Shown here: positions 47,247 to 58,368 of the stretch, one piece after another
Layout: each line of letters opens with the position of its first letter
Position numbering within the stretch: position 1 is the stretch's first letter
Assembly (NCBI GenBank): GCA_028532985.1
Contig: JANCIK010000007.1
Coordinates: 558,001-622,000, forward strand
From: Stropharia rugosoannulata
Taxonomy: Eukaryota; Basidiomycota; Agaricomycetes; Agaricales; Strophariaceae
Reading direction: 5' to 3'
Length of the DNA stretch: 64,000 nucleotides
Position numbers and translations under genes: made by a program
The notes under the pieces: generated by a model
What the model was told of the DNA's origin: nothing
Databases searched by the model: none
The model's input: the letters and a program-made list of their open reading frames with translations, nothing else

Positions 47247-49169
47247 TGGGAGTTAAATGTGTGGCAGGAGCAACGCCAGAAACAAGCCAGAAAACTGGAT
47301 TTCGGGACTACAGCTGACTACAGTCGGGCGGCAATACGATCATGCCGAAGAGAATCAGCGTCGTTACGTTGTTGCGTTGATGATTTGGCCAAGATGACAT
47401 CTATTTGCGAACCTTCAAGCTTCAGCTGTCAGTGTGCCGGACTCACGTCCTGTCTCGTCGTACGTACTCATTATTTTGTTTGTAAGTTGTTTGCAAGGCT
47501 TACAAGACACAGTCAGCGGTTTACTGTTTGAAGAGGATATCTCACCCAGCTGCCAGCCTACTATCTACTACTACAATGCGTGCGCCGAATTTATGAGCAA
47601 GCCGGATTGGAATTAGCAAGCTACTGCCAGAAGTTGAGCATTGTCATACATAACCCATATTATGCTTCCCTTTACTTTGTGCGTCCCTCAAGGTTCCTTG
47701 CTGTTCCTTGAGGTTATTTGGTATGCGAAATTACCTCCTTCAGGTCATATTTGACATTTCGATACAGGTTGGATTTTGAAGCCACCGTCCAGGCTCCGAC
47801 TTTTCGCAGTCCACGAGAGTCCACGGCGGATGTGATTAGAAATGATAATCTTCTACCCACCACTCTGGTAAGAACCTTGGTCCTTCAAGTCTACAGCGGA
47901 CCCTAGCGGACCTCACAGGCCATGGAGTGCGATATTGCGGCCTGACTACATTCTCTACACTTGTCGCAACTTGTCGCTCTATCGTTTACCCTCGTACAAT
48001 TAACAATGTCGACGCGCAATCGTAGGAAATGTTAACAAAAAACTGATAAGACATTGCGAACGAAAGTGTGTGCCAGCTACAAATCGGGGAACAGTTCATA
48101 AGTACGTCATGGCCTGTGTGCTTTCAACTGAGTAAACCTCCAAACCTCATCTTTATCTGTCATAGCAGCCAATTCCAAGACAAATATCCAATTTCTGGTG
48201 TCTTCCGGGTGTCCAAACCTTTTCTAAATGGTCAAATATATCAGTCTCAGATATGGCAGAGGCGTCATCATCTTGCTTCATGTTGGCTTCATGTTTGAAT
48301 CACATCAGGCACTTTCTTGGCCAAGGCCTCGTAGCCTATCAGAGACGCAGAAGCTTAACTGGATTATTCCCTATTATTCCTTGAGGCATTAATATCCAAT
48401 CATTCACAGTAATGTCAGGGTCTTCACGAGTTTTATAGGAGCTTTTCAGCACTGGCTGACTGCACAATAATATCACCAAACTCTGCTTGGTAGAACCTAT
48501 TTCGCCGAATAGAATGTATCGTTCAGCTTGCTAACATAGAGGGTTTCCTTTTAAATTCAGGTCTCTTTAAGTGCGCTCAATTTAGATGTTCATCAAAAGC
48601 CATTGTGGAGCTCAATATGATCGCCCTGGCCATCCTCGCAGATATTTCTCCAGCAGGAATCTACTTAGGAGCAATGTACAAAATACATACGGGAACAAGC
48701 TGTTTAGTACACCTGTGGCCTGGTAAGCAGTCTCAGGAAAGCTAATGCAAACCTACAAAATGAGATTAAGCATGGGCACCTAAATGGTCTGTATAAATGT
48801 GATGTTAACTGTTTCACCTAGTTTTTTTTTCCTTCCCTGGCCTTCAGGACAAGACCTGGAAAGACTCTATAGAGCGCTTTTGAAAAGTCATTAAGGTACC
48901 AAGCGCCCGCATGGTTGGATTACGCGTTCCTTGATCGAGGCGTTATGTCCTACTCGGCTGAAATGATTATCGTGTACGCGGCACCCACCGTCCTGGTCCT
49001 GCAGTGCGTACTTCCGCGCATTGTCTTGTCTTGAGCCTCCTGGAACCTCCTGGAGTGTGCGCAGCGTCGGAACAATCAGGGGATCCAGAGGCGACCGAAT
49101 AACTTATAAGGAAAACCCAAATCTCTCCAATACCTTAGGATTCTCCCCTCCCTTGGATCATCTCGTACC
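47247..49169. other. 1.9-kb spacer upstream of tyrosinase 1
   Basis: No gene supported. Short open frames only, AT-rich in the middle. The right end carries the tyrosinase TATA element. A long interval for this window, so a degraded transposon is possible, but no terminal repeats were recognised. Confidence 0.4.
49102..49110 (+). promoter_or_regulatory. TATA-like element of tyrosinase 1
   Basis: ACTTATAAG, about 60 bases before the ATG at 49170. Confidence 0.4.
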
Positions 49170-50429
49170 ATGAAGCTCTCTGTTCTTGCAAGTCTCCTTA
49201 CACTCGCCACCGCTGCCTTGGCTGGTCAGACGCCAGGCAATAATACTTGCAAGAGGCCTTTGGAGCGAAAGGAATGGTGAGGAGCGATTCACCTTACACA
49301 ATTCGCACGCATAGCTAACTGTTGACATCAATAGGCGCACTCTGTCGGCTCTGGAGAGGTTTGCCTACCTTGCCGCTGTGAGATGTCTCCAGATCCTACC
49401 AGCCAAGTCTAAGGCAACAGTCCCGGGGGCGCGCAGCCGTTTCGAAGACTTTGCCGGAAACCACATTCTGCAGACCGATACCGTTCACTTTGTGGTATGT
49501 CCACGGCTGTTTACTTTTCGAATCGCTTATAACATGTGTAAACCTTAATAGGGTCACTTCCAACCGTGGCACAGATACTTCCTTGCCACCTATGAGAAGG
49601 CCCTCCGTGAAGAATGTGGTTACAGAGGCGCTCAACCGTAAGTCTTGATTCATATTCTAAATCCGTTACACCCTCCTAATTTACTGTTAGATACTGGGAC
49701 TGGAGCTTGGACGCAACAACTGCAGAGAACTTCATGAAGGCTCCTGTCTTCAGGTCTATCCTGGGCTTCGGTGGAAACGGCCCCTACACTGACGAAGGAT
49801 TTGTCTCCGCTCCTTTCGACATCCCCGGTCGTACTGGCGGTGGATGTGTGCCCGATGGTCCTTTCGCAGACCAAGAGCTCCACATCGGTCCCGGATACTC
49901 TGTTACCCCCAACTCCTACTGCCTTACCCGTGATATCAGCCCCACCATCGTTCTGAGCGCTCTCAACAGCTCCGTCGTCGAGCGCACCCTTGCTCAGCCG
50001 GATTTCGCGTCATTTGATGTGTTCTTGCAAGGTGGCACCACCCCCGACACATTCACTGTCCATGCTGGAGGACACTTGGGTGTTGGAGGCAAGTATGGAA
50101 CAATTGCCGACGTCTACTCGAGCCCCCTTGGTTAGTATTGTCGTTTTCTGAAGTTATGCTAGTTCTTACCTTTGGTTTCAGACCCTCTCTTCTATCTTCA
50201 CCATGCCAACCTCGACCGCATCTGGGCCAAGTGGCAGAGCGCTAACCCCGCCCGCCTCACTGACATCTCTGGTCCTGTTTCTCAATTCGGCCCTCCTTTC
50301 GGTGACGCTCCCAACACCCAGAATGTTACCCTGGACTTCGAAGTCGGTCTGGGTGTTGTAGGAAAGAATGTTAAGATCAGCGAAGTCATGAGCACCACCG
50401 ATGGTGTTCTTTGCTACAAATATGTTTAA
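49170..50429 (+). CDS. Short secreted tyrosinase (type-3 copper), copy 1
   Basis: Copper monooxygenase that oxidises phenols. Exons 49170-49276, 49335-49494, 49552-49637, 49691-50130 and 50182-50429 sum to 1041 nt, 346 residues. A signal peptide (MKLSVLASLLTLATAALA) is followed by TCKRPLERKEW. The CuA site shows VHFVGHFQPWHRYFLATYE; the CuB site shows VHAGGHLGVGG and FYLHHANLDRIWAKW. The core PYWDW motif is present. It lacks the C-terminal lid domain of mushroom PPO3/PPO4-type tyrosinases, so it belongs to the short secreted group. Intact; it is the functional member of the tandem pair. Confidence 0.92.
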
Positions 50430-50886
50430 AGGGACCATTCTTCATTCCGATACTTTTCATTGTCGGGTTATCTATTATTATTTAAGCGGACTTATAGTGT
50501 ACTCAAATTCTAGCACACTAGCATTACACAGTACTAGTTGAATAAGTTGGTTATGTATTAGGATTCTGCAATTCACTTGGATCTCATTTTCACGCCAATA
50601 TCAAGAAACTGCGCAAATTACGAGCAAATTCTCGCACCTGTCGTGAATAAGTATTATTCTTGCGTAAACTCCCGCGAAGTTCTTTAACAAGCGGTCATTC
50701 TTGGCGCCGAGTTGCAATAATGAAAGTTGATGCTGAGCGTCTTTTTGACTTTAGGCGCTGTATCCGCCAATCAGGATTTAGTGATTCCAGGTGATTCCCT
50801 TTTTCCCTTTCTTGTCGTATGCAAACCGACGACTTTTTAAAATCGCTTTACCTGTGGCGGCTCGCGGGATCGTCGCGATTATAAAA

Positions 50887-50909
50887 TATTAAGCGCTCAG
50901 CGCTTAATA
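50887..50909. repeat. Perfect 23-nt palindrome
   Basis: TATTAAGCGCT, centre C, then AGCGCTTAATA: eleven-base arms with a one-base centre, all matching. It could form a hairpin or be a symmetric protein-binding site. Function unknown. Confidence 0.75.
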
Positions 50910-51456
50910 ATAGGTGTCGGCCCCCACAAACCAACTACAAACGTGACTGTCACTGAATAAGACGAGAGTGCTCCGGCACTACAGGCCAAAGCGAGGGTGA
51001 GATTCTAGTAGAAGTATGGGCTCTCTCGGATTCACAGACAGGAGTAGGGAACACACGAAACTCGATGGTTGGGTCGCTGGCGTGGAGGCGTGCCGAGGCG
51101 TGGGAAGAGGCCTGCGGCGGTTGCCGATCCGCGCGTCCGCAGACGAAACCAACGTATCTGGAAGTCCAAACAAACGCCAGCGCCTGAGCGCATGGTGATC
51201 AGGGAGACGCGTGCCGAAGTCGCGTTCCCGCCTGGCCGTACCACACTGAAAGAAAGAGGAGAAGGTGGGTAGGTGACAAAGAACAAGGCGCGCTTAAGCA
51301 TCGTGGGGGGAAAGAGAGCGCCAGTTCTCTTTCCCGGACAAGAGGAAGCGTTGCTGTGGTGCGTTGTTTGCGCACTGACAGCGCGCTTCTCTAGGCCCTC
51401 AAGGCCTCAAGGCCTCAATATTCTATATTCAATTTGCGCTCCTCGTCCTATTCTCA

Positions 51457-51478
51457 GATCAGGCGCGTGCGCCTGATC
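51457..51478. repeat. 22-nt palindrome with 2-nt centre
   Basis: GATCAGGCGC, GT, GCGCCTGATC: ten-base arms match exactly. About 550 bases from the 23-nt palindrome, at the end of the GC-rich block. Confidence 0.75.
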
Positions 51479-52400
51479 GCGGATTAGACGACATAATCAA
51501 TCGTGCTTGTTCGCTATCTCACTGTGAGTCCACGTAGGTCCACATGCTGACGTGGCACGGGCAACGGCAAAGACAGCGGGCCCTTACATCCAGGATGCAT
51601 CTACGGCCATCTACGGTTGCGACTTCAAGTTGTCTTCGCAGATATTGAAAGACCTGAGCACAGAATATGTGAGTATAACACTCTGGGCGATTTCAACCGA
51701 CTCTGCGTCACTTGGCAGGATACTATTACTAACCCATCTCCCCTTTAGATATGCGTAGAACTTTTTCTTAGCAAACTCTAGAGAAGAACAATTACACATT
51801 ATGCGACCGTAAGCACCTGTCGTCGGATATTCAGGAGTACCAGATTGAAAACACACCGGCGATCCTGACTCGGACTGCGCGCCTTCGCGGTGGTGCCCTG
51901 TATTGTCACCTATTGCTACATAGGATATAATGATACGTGCTCATCTTAATTTGAATAAGTTTGTTGGCCCTGGTCTTTCATTAAACTTTTTTTTTGTCAT
52001 TTACCACTTTCGGTCTCCACCCGCTATGTAGGCGTCCGGAAAATATTTGCGACTTGCCTACCTTGGACTCGGAGTAGACTCTCAAGCGCGGCAAGCAACG
52101 GTTAGAAGCCGCCAATTCCTTTGTTCCTCTAACTTTACCCGAAATCTTGAGTCCGTTAAACTCTGGTTCAAGAAACACTTGTGGAACCGTGGTCTTCAAA
52201 TGGTAGTGCGAAGGACCGCTGCCTACCGCTCGGACGCGACATTTGTGCAAAGGATCGAATATTTGATCAAAAGCGAGTAACCTCCTGCGATCGCAGAATT
52301 TGTTTACACGGCGCACATCAACTCGTTGCAGTGCGTACGACCGCGTTCTAACACTCTACCCAATGTGCGTTGTATCGGAAAGTCAGGGGAGGGAAGGGCA

Positions 52401-52406
52401 TATAAA
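52401..52406 (+). promoter_or_regulatory. TATA box of tyrosinase copy 2
   Basis: TATAAA, about 64 bases before the ATG at 52465, at a distance like that in copy 1. Confidence 0.5.
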
Positions 52407-52464
52407 GCGAAGCTAAATGCCTCAGTTGCTCAACAGTCTTCGCTCTAAACCAGCCTAGCACGCC

Positions 52465-53714
52465 ATGAAGTCCTCTGTCGCCATCAGTCTTCTTGCATTT
52501 GCGTACGCAGCCTTCGCTGCTCCAGCGACAACGTGCAAAAAGCCCTTGGAGCGAAGGGAATGGTGTGTATACTTCCAGTACCTATTTGTTGTTGTGTCTA
52601 ATTGCTGGTTACCAGGCGTACTCTGTCCCCGTCCGACAAGGCTGATTACATTGCAGCAGTGAAATGTCTTCAGTCCACCCCAGCTATATCTCGGGCAACC
52701 GTTCCAGGAGCGGTTAGTCGCTACGATGACTTTGTTGGCAATCATATCTTGCAGACGGACACCATTCACTTCGTGGTATGTTTGTTTCCCCGCTGTTTTT
52801 GGGAGTCGGTAACTGAGAACCAAAATGTCCAGGGCCACTTCCAGCCATGGCATAGATACTTCATTGCCACCTACGAGAAAGCCCTCCGCGAAGAGTGTGG
52901 CTACAAAGGTGCTCAACCGTGAGTGTTTATCTGTTGTACTACCGTCGCCACGCATCCTAATTTATAACGTAGATACTGGGATTGGAGCTTAGATGCAACA
53001 ACTGCGGAGAACTTCATGAAATCTCCTGTCTTCCACCCTACCCTTGGGTTTGGAGGAAACGGCCCATATGCCGATTCAGGATTTGTTTCCGCTCCCTTCG
53101 ATATCCCCGGTCGTACCGGCGGTGGATGCGTTCCCGATGGTCCCTTCGCAAATACGACTCTCCACGTGGGTCCTGGATATTCCGTTACCCCCAACTGATA
53201 CTGCCTCACTCGTGATATCAGCCCTACAATCGTCCTGCGCGCACTTAACAGCTCCGTAGTCGCGACCACATTGGCTAAGCCCGATTTCTCATCCTTTGAC
53301 GTCTTCTTGCAGGGCGGAACCACCCTTGATACATTCACTGTCCATGCTGGAGGACATTTGGGTGTCGGAGGCAAGTATGGAGCCATTGCGGACGTCTACT
53401 CGAGCCCCAACGGTTCGTACATCCTTTTTTTTTGTGGCAGTATTTTTTACTGACTTCTCAACTCAGACCCTCTTTTCTTCCTTCATCACTCTAATCTCGA
53501 CCGCATCTGGGCCAAGTGGCAAAGCGCCAAACCCTCCCGCCTCACTGAAATCTCTGGTCCTGTTGCCCAATTCGGCCCTCCCTTCGGCGACGCTCCCAAC
53601 ACGCAGAACGTTACCTTAGACTTCGAGGTTGGCCTTGGCGTTGTTGGAAAGAATGTCAAGATCCGCGAAGTCATGAACACTGTCGACGGTGTTCTTTGCT
53701 ACAAATATATTTAA
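52465..53714 (+). pseudogene. Tyrosinase copy 2 with in-frame premature stop
   Basis: Tandem duplicate of the tyrosinase at 49.2 kb, with the same five-exon structure, signal peptide (MKSSVAISLLAFAYAAFA) and CuA motif (HFQPWHRYFIATYE). In the fourth exon, codon TCC of copy 1 (CCCCCAACTCCTACTGCC) is TGA here (53196-53198, CCCCCAACTGATACTGCC). The stop falls before the CuB site, so an unsuppressed product would lack CuB and be inactive. The frame downstream is otherwise open and conserved (FTVHAGGHLGVGG, FFLHHSNLDRIWAKW), so the loss looks recent, or the stop is read through or is a sequence error. The promoter and TATA box are intact. Confidence 0.85.
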
Positions 53715-53916
53715 AATCTCAATACACCTATATCCCTTAGCCTGCTCACCGGTTTCAACTCCATACTCGCTATCTGTTTTATATATTGCTATTTATTCGT
53801 CACAGCACACTTTTTTTGCTACTTTGTAATAGAAAAATTAAAGGAACGGCTTTCTAATCCGAGTTTATTCTTCTATAAGACGATGTACATGACATTGTAT
53901 GTACTTCCTCCGGTAT

Positions 53917-55388
53917 TCATAAACTTTCGAGTTCCTTTTCCATGATCGCTAATGCCTGATCAGCCGAGCCTACAGAAGATATATATCCTCGGGCGCCGTG
54001 TCTATATAAAGAGAAGATTAAACACGTTCCTTGTTTGTATGCTTTACTCACCCATAGTTATATATCACAGGGACTTTTCCCCCCGCGAAGGTCATTGTAG
54101 GACGAGCAGCCTCGATACGTGGCCCAGCATCACGTACCGGCCGAAGTCCACAACCTTCTCCAACGACCAGGGAGCGCAAGTCGTCAATCGTTACGTCCCC
54201 GCCTTTCCTGTGGGGAAGTAACTCCGGACACAGCTCCAGTCCGCGCTTGAGCAGATCCGCCTTCGTTTCCGAACGGGGAACGGGGTACCTTGCCGCCGGT
54301 AAATACATTTGATGAACACTCGGCTAGATTTAGCTGTTGGACCCACCAATCATTGACCGCTGTTGTTCCGCCTATGACTACGTCCCCGCTATGCCTTGGG
54401 ATTATGTACGTCCATTCTTCGTCGCCTTCAAATGTGCGTCCGAATTTGATCCAAGGCGCGCGCACTATAACAGTCTGTCCTCGTACTGGATACACTTCCT
54501 TGTCTTCGACTCCGCCGAGATAGCGCGCCCCTAGACCTAGGCAAACTATAACCGCATCCGGACTGGCTACTGGTTCGTTCCGTCGAACGTTAATTGGATC
54601 AAGAAACGGCGTCACCCCTGATTCCAGTACTTGTTCAATGTGCTGTACATGTCCTCTGGTAATTCGACCGCCTCTGGCCAAAAAACGCGCAAAGAGGTAC
54701 GAAAGGTATTGCTCTACGTCTATCGTGACTGTGTCGAATGAGCGGCCGTACTTGGCGCCGTGAATGAGTTCGTTCGTAGGTACATCTTGCAGCTGATAAG
54801 TATCTTCGCTAAGCTTGTTTTTATAATTGTGGACATGCTTGAACGTACGTTGGGCATCTCTTCAGAGTCCGGCACTTGATCAAGGGAGGAGAAATAGTCA
54901 GTCTCCTTAATCCGCAAGAAGCAGTGCTCTGCCTCCCCTCCAGGCTTCGATAGCTCCCAAAATTCAAGGAAGGTCTTGTGGTCAATATCTTTATTTTATA
55001 TGAGATGGACTGCCAGAACGCGCTTATGGTCAACAATTGCATATACCTGCTAGTAATGTACCTCTGGGAGAAACGCTCACAAAGTGAGCGCCCTATGTAG
55101 GATATTGAATCATTCGCTGTCCGCCACAAAATTTATGATAAGCGTTGTAACTCACTGCCCATTTACTTGTGTACTTTATACACTTTGGGTCGGTGGGAAG
55201 GACATCTGCAACGATATCAACCTGATACCGTCCTGTCTCTTGGATTTTAAGAGCAGTTGTAAGCCCTATCACTCCTATAGTTGAACAATCCCTCAACTTG
55301 TTTATCTTGGAACGATAGTCTATCGCCGAGGCTTACCGGCTCCAAGGACCACGATCCTTCGTTTCTCTGGAATCATCGATGATTGCAT
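53917..55388 (-). CDS. D-amino-acid oxidase-like flavoenzyme, copy B
   Basis: FAD oxidase that deaminates D-amino acids. About seven exons on the minus strand from ATG 55388. The first two exons give IVVLGAGVIGLTTALKIQ, the Rossmann FAD-binding motif, split by an intron. Later family motifs: KWAGAHF, the EMPN|LQDVP junction (GTACGT donor), PDAVIVCLGLGARYLGG, YPVRGQTVIVRAP, YIIPRHSGDVVIGGTT, and GEGCGLRPVRDAGPRIE, whose Arg corresponds to the substrate carboxylate-binding arginine. The C-terminus ends ELESL, with no classical SKL peroxisomal signal. A TATA box (55456-55465, minus) precedes the gene. Same orientation as copy A upstream, so a tandem pair. Confidence 0.85.
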
Positions 55389-55723
55389 GATCAATTTGAT
55401 GTATGTTATTAAGTGAAGCCTGTTTCCTTCGATGAGATGTTGGATAGGTTGAGGTCTTTATATAGTGTGTGTTCATGCATAACTAAGAACGTCGTACGTG
55501 GGAATGTGACCTAGTTTTTGTCCAGACTGCAGACCTGAATGCCTGAGATTATTTTAACATTTGTGGAGAAGTCTAAAGGTCAAATCTGTGAAAAAGATCA
55601 GTCACGAAGATATTGCTGTCAAAATCACATAAAAAACACAACAGCCGAACATATATAGTGGTCCAAAAGTCAGACGTTAGAAATGTACATATAGAAATAA
55701 AACCCAAGAATTAAATCATCATA
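55389..55723. other. Spacer between the oxidase pair
   Basis: 335 bases, holding the promoter of copy B (TATA at 55456) and the 3' end of copy A. Nothing else. Confidence 0.5.
55456..55465 (-). promoter_or_regulatory. TATA box of D-amino-acid oxidase copy B
   Basis: CTATATAAAG on the minus strand, about 70 bases upstream of ATG 55388. Confidence 0.5.
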
Positions 55724-57238
55724 TCATACTATCTCGTTTGGTCTCGGTACTAAAGCTTGTTCTAGCAGTTCGACTACTTTACTTGCACTGCCCCAAGAAG
55801 CTTGATATCCATATCCGCCATGCCTAAAGGGTGCATGTTATTCGCTGAAAGTAAGTTCTGAACAATGAACGAGGGCTTACCCATAATTATATACAATAGG
55901 GATTTTCCCTTCCCTATGTGCAGAAGTACCATCAAACCACTCGACCTCTAGGCGTATGCCACCCTTTCTAGCGGGCCTGAGACCACAGCCTTCTCCAACG
56001 ACGATATGTAGCAAATCCTCGACTGTAGGCTCCCGCACCGCACGTATGTCTGGTGGAGCTAATTCGGGACACAGTTTAAGTCCACGAGTCAAGATATCAA
56101 GTGTAGTTTCGGGTCTTGGACGTGGGTACCAATCATTAGGCGCACGCGTGCCGCCAACGATGACCTGCGGCAATATCAGGTCAATGGTAATAATATGACT
56201 GAGTAAAGATGGATACTTACATCACTACTTCTACGAGGAATGATGTACGTGCATGCTCCACTTTCGTCGATTGTTTCTGTGCGGCCAAAGCGTACCCATG
56301 GTGCGCGAACAAGAACTGTCTGTCCACGCACGGGGTACATGTTCTTGTCCTCAATGCCTCCCAGGAACCGTGCACCAATCCCTACGCAGACAATTACTGC
56401 ATCAGGAAGGGGATCGTGGCCTGTACCTCCGACAAAGAGTCGCGTTCCGCCTTCGATGATCTGGCTTATGTGCAGGATGGTACCACGCAGAACGCGCCCG
56501 CCGAGCGAACAGAATCGCATAAGGAGATAGTTAAGGTAAATTGGCGTGTCGATTGTTAAGGTTGTAAACGTGACGCCAGAAAGGGCTCCTGGGATGAGTT
56601 CCTCAAGTTCCAGTCTTCGGAACTAAATTCCGGGGGAGAGGTAAATCAGCAGATCCAAGAACACTTAGAACGACTTGCATTGGGCATTTTTTCAAGCGGA
56701 TCAGGTTGCGCTCGAGGACAAAAAAAGTATTCCGTCTGTGGTATTCTGAGAAAGCATTCTTCGGCTTCACTTCCTGGGGCCGACAACTCCCACATATGTT
56801 TGAAAGTCTCCTCCTCAAGAACTAATCATACGATTAGACGTTAGAATGCTTTAATGTACACTGCGATAAAAACAACCAACCATGTTGACCAGTTTCATTG
56901 ATTGGATTGTATACATGATGAGCGCCCTTCGATGTAGTTGTAAGCGGGCTTCTCAAAAGACTTCGTAAGACACACCGCCCAGTGACTTGTATATCTGATC
57001 GATTTGGGATCACTCGGTATGAGCTCTGCTACAATCGTCACTTGGTATTTTCCAGTCTGCTGTAGTAGTAGAGCTGCTGTAAGCCCGACTACACCTTTGG
57101 CGTTGCAAAGAAGAGAAAGAAGTCAACAATCGGACTGAACATAAGACATCACGTCAGAGAGTATGCAGTCTACTCACCAGCTCCCAGTACCACGATAGGT
57201 TTCTTAGTCGTACCACCGGTATTGGACGCACTCTCCAT
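55724..57238 (-). CDS. D-amino-acid oxidase-like flavoenzyme, copy A
   Basis: Tandem paralogue of copy B with the same exon order. The start MESASNTGGTTKKPIVVLGAG leads into GVVGLTAALLLQQTGKY across an intron with an AAAG acceptor. Motifs: HWAGAHHVYNPINETGQH, DAVIVCVGIGARFLGG, YPVRGQTVLVRAP, YIIPRRSSDVIVGGT, GEGCGLRPARKGGIRLE, and HGGYGYQASWGSA near the C-terminus. The end PNEIV carries no SKL signal. At the junction after KMPN the donor is GCAAGT, where copy B has GTACGT at the same codon, so copy A uses a GC-AG intron. It looks intact; the substrate preference between D-amino acids is not predictable from sequence. Confidence 0.85.
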
Positions 57239-58368
57239 ACTGATGGGTATAGAAGATGAGACAGCAAGATAGGTAAGTGAGAGGAAAACTCAAGGAGAGA
57301 CGTCGCAGTGGCTTTGATAAGGGAGTCTATATTTAAAGTGATTGATGTGGCTGTGTGCTCCAATTTGAGGTCTAGCCATCCGCGCGTTTTGGACAATCTG
57401 GGCCATTGAATAATTCCGAAAAGCCTTCCGTTGGCCTTCCGTAGCATCGAGCGCCCCAGATGTCAAGATAAACCATGAAATGAAGGGAACATTATTCTCC
57501 TCCATCCGACGAATGTGCAAGCAGAAGATGATTCTCATTTTTTCCTGAAAATTCCCCTTACGTCGGAGGCTAGCTGGAGTTTTGTTCGGAATCAATAAGG
57601 GTTTAGAGAGCTGTTCGAGTGCTCACTAGGGTTTTCAAGTGCTAATCTGTCCCGATAAGGAGTTCGTATTGGTGTAGATTGGTGTGCTCGGTCGATGAAT
57701 GGGTGGTTTAAGTGGCTCGGCGAGTTGCACAGTTTCTGAGATCCTTTCGCAACCTTTTCTCAAGGAAAATAACTTACTAGTTTATCGAATGACAATTTGA
57801 AGCAGCAGATAGTCTAAAGAAATTTCGGTAATGTTGGATAAGGTCAGAAGGTGACCACAATGAAACCGCAGTTAGTTTGTTGTACTTTGCTTGTTACTTA
57901 ATTACCATACGTAAGAAATCAACATTCAACGTTCACGTTCACTGTTCAGCGTCCATCACAAGCCCTTAAGCACCTCCACCGCACGTCAACGTTCAACAAT
58001 CTTCGTGATAAAGCATCTTATGATAGTTGTCGAAATTTGAAAATGCCGGGAGTTGGCCGGGAGCCTCGCACATCGGTCATAAGCGCCATCGCCTTGACCA
58101 GAGCTTACTTTCAAGCCTGAAAGTTATCTCGTATATGCGCGTACGTAGCGTGTAGGCTGTTGCCGTATCAAATTGAGCAAGGACATCAGGAAACATTTAC
58201 GTTGCAGTCACTACCGGAAGTCCAAGATTGTGTCGGCCCGTCAGCGTCAGAACTTTATTACAAACGGCCATGTGGAAGTTGTCCCGAGTTTGGTTTGGGA
58301 TTTCTCAAAAGGTACACAGGCCAATATCTCTTTCTTTTCCGATACGAACACTATCAAACACAGCAAAT
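57239..58368. other. Divergent promoter region, oxidase A and aminopeptidase
   Basis: 1.1-kb spacer between divergent genes. Repeated GTTCA-type motifs (CAACGTTCACGTTCACTGTTCA) occur at about 57922-57950. No gene or mobile element seen. Confidence 0.45.

Larger units (their letters stand above)
50430..52464. other. 2-kb spacer between tyrosinases with palindromes
   Basis: Holds two perfect or near-perfect palindromes (50887-50909 and 51457-51478), a GC-rich block at about 50,990-51,480, and tandem AGGCCTCA at 51,391-51,419. No gene is supported; the open frames there overlap on opposite strands and have no domain. Confidence 0.45.
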
